Origin: Taibaiella soli
GTDB taxonomy: Bacteria; Bacteroidota; Bacteroidia; Chitinophagales; Chitinophagaceae
Assembly (NCBI RefSeq): GCF_003236175.1
Contig: NZ_QKTW01000028.1
Coordinates: 82,519 to 146,518, forward strand
DNA: 64,000 nucleotides
Direction of reading: 5' to 3'
A program made the translations under genes and the position numbers. The notes below the pieces were generated by a model, which saw only the letters and a program-made list of their open reading frames with translations, was not told the DNA's origin and searched no databases. Numbering within the stretch: the first letter of the stretch is position 1; every line of letters begins with the position of its first letter. Positions 61,602 to 64,000 of this stretch are shown in pieces.

Positions 61602-62492
61602 TTACAGCGTTTCCACGAGCTCCAGCGATTGCCGGATCATTTTATCTACCGATGCCCCGGAATCTTTAGAGAATGTTTTTTCAATCCGATTGGCGACAAT
61701 GGTGCTTATAGATAAACATTGGTGTCCTAAGATTTTCCCCAGGCCGTAAATCGCGGATGTTTCCATTTCGAAGTTAGTCACGTTTTGCTGGCGGCTATCG
61801 AACGTGCTCAGTGCATCTATAAGATGAGGGAATGCTACTGCTCCGCGAAGAATCCGTCCTTGTGGGCCATAGAACCCCGGACAGGTAACTGTGATGCCCT
61901 GTTTATATCCTTGTGTGAAATGATTGCGCAGGCGAATAGATCCTTCGGCGATATAGGGAACGATTGGCGTATTGATCAGTTTGCAATGTGTTTGGAAATC
62001 GCTGAGGATATAGGCTTCTTCCTGATTATTGCTGTGCTGATAATAGTGCAATAAATTATCAAGGCCAATGCCGAAGGAGGAAACCACAAAGCTATCTACC
62101 GGAATATTGGCCTGCAGCGCGCCGGATGTTCCTAGTCGGATAACAGAAAGCGATTGATGTGTTTCTTTCGGTAAGCGTGTTTCGAAATCTATATTCACCA
62201 GTGCATCCAGTTCGTTGAATACAATATCAATATTATCGGGACCGATACCAGTACTCACTACGGAAATTCGTTTTTGACCTATATATCCGGTATGCGTTAC
62301 AAACTCGCGGTGCTGAGCGATGTATTCTATTTTATCAAAATATTGAGATACTAATTTTACACGATCCGGGTCGCCCACAGTAATTACAGTATCGGCAATT
62401 TCATGTGGGGCAAGGTTTAGATGGTAGATCTTACCGGACTCATTGATGATCAGTTCAGAGGATCCGATTGGTGTAGAAAAAGAATTGTTCAT
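61602..62492 (-). CDS. nucleoside phosphorylase (uridine phosphorylase-like, PNP_UDP_1)
   Basis: The 296-residue enzyme shows VITVGDPDRVKLVSQYFD (phosphate site), VSTGIGPDN, RLGTSGALQ (about 120-130) and the nucleoside site NFEMETSAIYGLGKILGH. It should split nucleosides with phosphate into base and ribose-1-phosphate. Compared with typical uridine phosphorylase (about 250 residues) it has additional N-terminal residues. The choice between uridine, purine or other substrate is not clear from sequence. Confidence 0.88.
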   Translation of the reverse strand: MNNSFSTPIGSSELIINESGKIYHLNLAPHEIADTVITVGDPDRVKLVSQYFDKIEYIAQHREFVTHTGYIGQKRISVVSTGIGPDNIDIVFNELDALVNIDFETRLPKETHQSLSVIRLGTSGALQANIPVDSFVVSSFGIGLDNLLHYYQHSNNQEEAYILSDFQTHCKLINTPIVPYIAEGSIRLRNHFTQGYKQGITVTCPGFYGPQGRILRGAVAFPHLIDALSTFDSRQQNVTNFEMETSAIYGLGKILGHQCLSISTIVANRIEKTFSKDSGASVDKMIRQSLELVETL

Positions 62493-62509
62493 TTTTTTTT
62501 CATTAGGCC

Positions 62510-62539
62510 TTGTAAAGAAAAGAAATTTTACTAAGTTTG
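62510..62539 (+). promoter_or_regulatory. promoter of tRNA-Cys
   Basis: TTG at 62510-62512, a 19-nt spacer, and TAAGTTTG at 62532-62539 match the phylum's consensus. It is 20 nt before the mature tRNA 5' end. Confidence 0.8.
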
Positions 62540-62558
62540 CACTCCCTTTCGGGGCAAT

Positions 62559-62629
62559 GGTCGGGTGGCCGAGTGATCAGGCAGAGCTCTGCAAAAGCTT
62601 GTACGGCGGTTTGAATCCGTCCTCGACCT
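62559..62629 (+). tRNA. tRNA-Cys(GCA)
   Basis: GGTCGGG pairs with CTCGACC as acceptor stem (one G-U), GAGCT/AGCTT is the anticodon stem with loop CTGCAAA (anticodon GCA), and GGCGG/CCGTC is the T stem with loop TTTGAAT. The discriminator is T, the known identity base of tRNA-Cys. The CCA end is not encoded. Confidence 0.95.
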
Positions 62630-62643
62630 CACTTAAAAGTTGC

Positions 62644-62681
62644 AATGGGCTGTAAGTTAATTACTTGCAGCCCATTCTTTT
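62644..62681 (+). terminator. terminator after tRNA-Cys
   Basis: AATGGGCTG (62644-62652) pairs with CAGCCCATT (62668-62676), with AAGT/ACTT inside, followed by CTTTTTG. Confidence 0.88.
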
Positions 62682-63040
62682 TGTTGGTGGTACACTTTGT
62701 GGTACAGTTGGTTTGTTTTGTTGAAAGTATAGCGAACAAATGGTAACAAACTCGTAATGCAAGGAAGGAGGGCACTGAGCCGCATATTGCTCTGTTCATG
62801 GCTCTTAAACTGTTTAGAGAACAGAAGCATTGCCCGAAGTTTGCAACGTCAAATTATACGTCTTTTTGAAGGGGTGAGGTACTTGGTAAAGTCGGCATAA
62901 CTCTACTCAATTTTCCTATATGGGTTTTCATCATAACAAAGCTGAAACCCCCGTTTAAGACCCGCTATATACTTCTAGCTTTTTTAATAGGAAATAGAAG
63001 ACTGCTAAATTAAACTTATGTTACTCAAAGCTGCAATATA
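62682..63040. other. AT-rich spacer after tRNA-Cys without visible gene
   Basis: About 360 bp with a short direct repeat (GTGGTACA twice, 62688-62707) right after the tRNA terminator. No ORF over 60 codons. The change in base composition and the loss of spacer heptamers start here. Confidence 0.6.
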
Positions 63041-64000
63041 CTAGTCTAGTTCCGATGCGTCTTGCGATTTAAAACTCCGTGTGTAATATTTTGGAGTATG
63101 GTTATAGAGTTCGCACAGGTTGTCAAAATAGTCTCTTCTTAGGAAAAGTGCGGACCCTGTGAGTTTGGGCATTTCGTCATGTAAAGAGTTGTTAGAATTT
63201 AGCCCAAGGTATTCTAAAGCCCAGGATTCCAACTTTAATACTTTCTCATTGTTCTCATTTGTTGCATATAAACCATCCGCGGGATCGGATGTCGTTAAAT
63301 TTAATGCTTGGGCGAGATTGGGATTTAGCCAAAGTAATCTTAGAAATTCAATCGGATCTTGGTGAATAAATGCGACGGTGGGTGTTTCTTCTATCTCAAT
63401 AGCAATCGGGACGTTATCCCAAATTACTGTTGGGTGCAAGCGGTAGCCCGAATAAGGGGAATTATCGGTCGTTCTTCCTGAAAATGTGATTCCGCCGATG
63501 TTCTTCGCGAGAACCAACTCTGAATAGTTGATAGCTTTATACTCATCTTCGAAATGAGCCAATAGAATCCAGTCTTTTGAACTATCTACTGCAATTAGAC
63601 TTTCGTTGCTAGATTGCCATGGTCTAATGATTTCAATCGGCCTAAACGAGGCTGAATTTATCTGTGCCGCAATTGCGTTTAATGATAAGGTCGCAACTTT
63701 GTAAAACATCAACTCTTGCTCCTCTGCCCAGTCTCTTAGTTCATTTGACAAGTATCCATTATTGATGAGTTCTAGTGCGTACTCTGAACTGTAAATATGG
63801 GAAACCCAAATCTTATTAAATCTATTTATATATAAATTAAGTAGGTCTTTGTGTTTGGTGTACCAGGTGGATTGGTGTTTTGCAAAAACTTGATTAAGGT
63901 CTAAACCTGCTTTTTCAAAGTATGCATGTCTATAATTTAACTCTAAATAAAAACTCCGTTCAGAGGGGAGTAATGGATAGTTGACGTCCCCCCAAAAAAT
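63041..64000 (-). CDS. AT-rich gene of unknown function, N-terminal part outside the window
   Basis: The frame stays open from 63041 to the right edge (at least 319 residues), so the gene starts beyond the window; the TTG near 63751 is not its start. The extra upstream part reads for example YPLLPSERSFYLELNYRH and WVSHIYSSEYALEL. I recognise no domain. It is rich in Asn, Leu, Glu and Ser, with helices at the left and no signal or membrane segments seen. AT-rich codon use and its place after a tRNA suggest an acquired region. Confidence 0.75.
   Translation of the reverse strand: MFWGDVNYPLLPSERSFYLELNYRHAYFEKAGLDLNQVFAKHQSTWYTKHKDLLNLYINRFNKIWVSHIYSSEYALELINNGYLSNELRDWAEEQELMFYKVATLSLNAIAAQINSASFRPIEIIRPWQSSNESLIAVDSSKDWILLAHFEDEYKAINYSELVLAKNIGGITFSGRTTDNSPYSGYRLHPTVIWDNVPIAIEIEETPTVAFIHQDPIEFLRLLWLNPNLAQALNLTTSDPADGLYATNENNEKVLKLESWALEYLGLNSNNSLHDEMPKLTGSALFLRRDYFDNLCELYNHTPKYYTRSFKSQDASELD

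Overview
The window looks like a chromosomal segment of a Bacteroidota bacterium, most likely of the Chitinophagia/Sphingobacteriia kind; the rank below phylum is inference. The signs are: a PorW/SprE-type component of type IX secretion and two large secreted proteins with type IX sorting domains (one type A, one type B); a TonB-dependent receptor with an N-terminal carboxypeptidase-regulatory-like domain; DUF3667, DUF4175 and DUF1572 proteins; and promoters of the Bacteroidota form TTG-N17..20-TAnnTTTG before rplS, rpsJ and tRNA-Cys. Shine-Dalgarno sequences are not conspicuous.

Layout. 1-8.4 kb: end of porW/sprE, the bifunctional (p)ppGpp enzyme, an M32 carboxypeptidase with a small membrane protein, a NupC nucleoside transporter and a DUF1648 protein. 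8.5-11 kb: PhyH-like dioxygenase, then rimM-trmD-rplS. 11.5-23 kb, mostly minus strand: M1 aminopeptidase, Fic protein, a 21-bp tandem repeat array, and a locus of secreted tyrosine phosphatase, TonB receptor and AraC-type regulator, then a DinB-like protein. 23-37 kb: NHL-repeat T9SS cargo, GNAT and NTF2-like proteins, ilvE, an EamA exporter divergent from a MocR regulator, an unrecognised 328-residue protein, a type B T9SS cargo and a DUF3667 protein. 37-47 kb: a short MutS2, a DUF4175 giant, a small membrane protein, duplicated thioredoxin-like proteins and rarA. 47.3-60 kb: one uninterrupted S10-spc ribosomal cluster, rpsJ to secY plus map. 60-64 kb: lgt, a nucleoside phosphorylase, tRNA-Cys and the start of an AT-rich region with an orphan gene that runs off the window.

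How the parts relate. The ribosomal block is cut at both ends compared with the usual bacterial arrangement: rpsJ follows rarA rather than fusA, and map is followed by a strong terminator and lgt rather than infA/rpsM/rpoA. NupC and the nucleoside phosphorylase are both nucleoside salvage functions but lie far apart. PorW/SprE belongs to the secretion machine that would export the two cargo proteins.

The least ordinary material is between the genes. Spacers are full of 7-bp-phased low-complexity tracts, two dispersed repeats (242 bp and 70 bp, two copies each), palindromes, a 21-bp tandem array, and a two-copy structured element whose stem shows compensatory change. Most larger gaps inside the ribosomal cluster can also form hairpins. 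I did not find a clear new multi-gene defence or biosynthetic system; the repeat families and the hairpin-rich ribosomal operon are the best leads.
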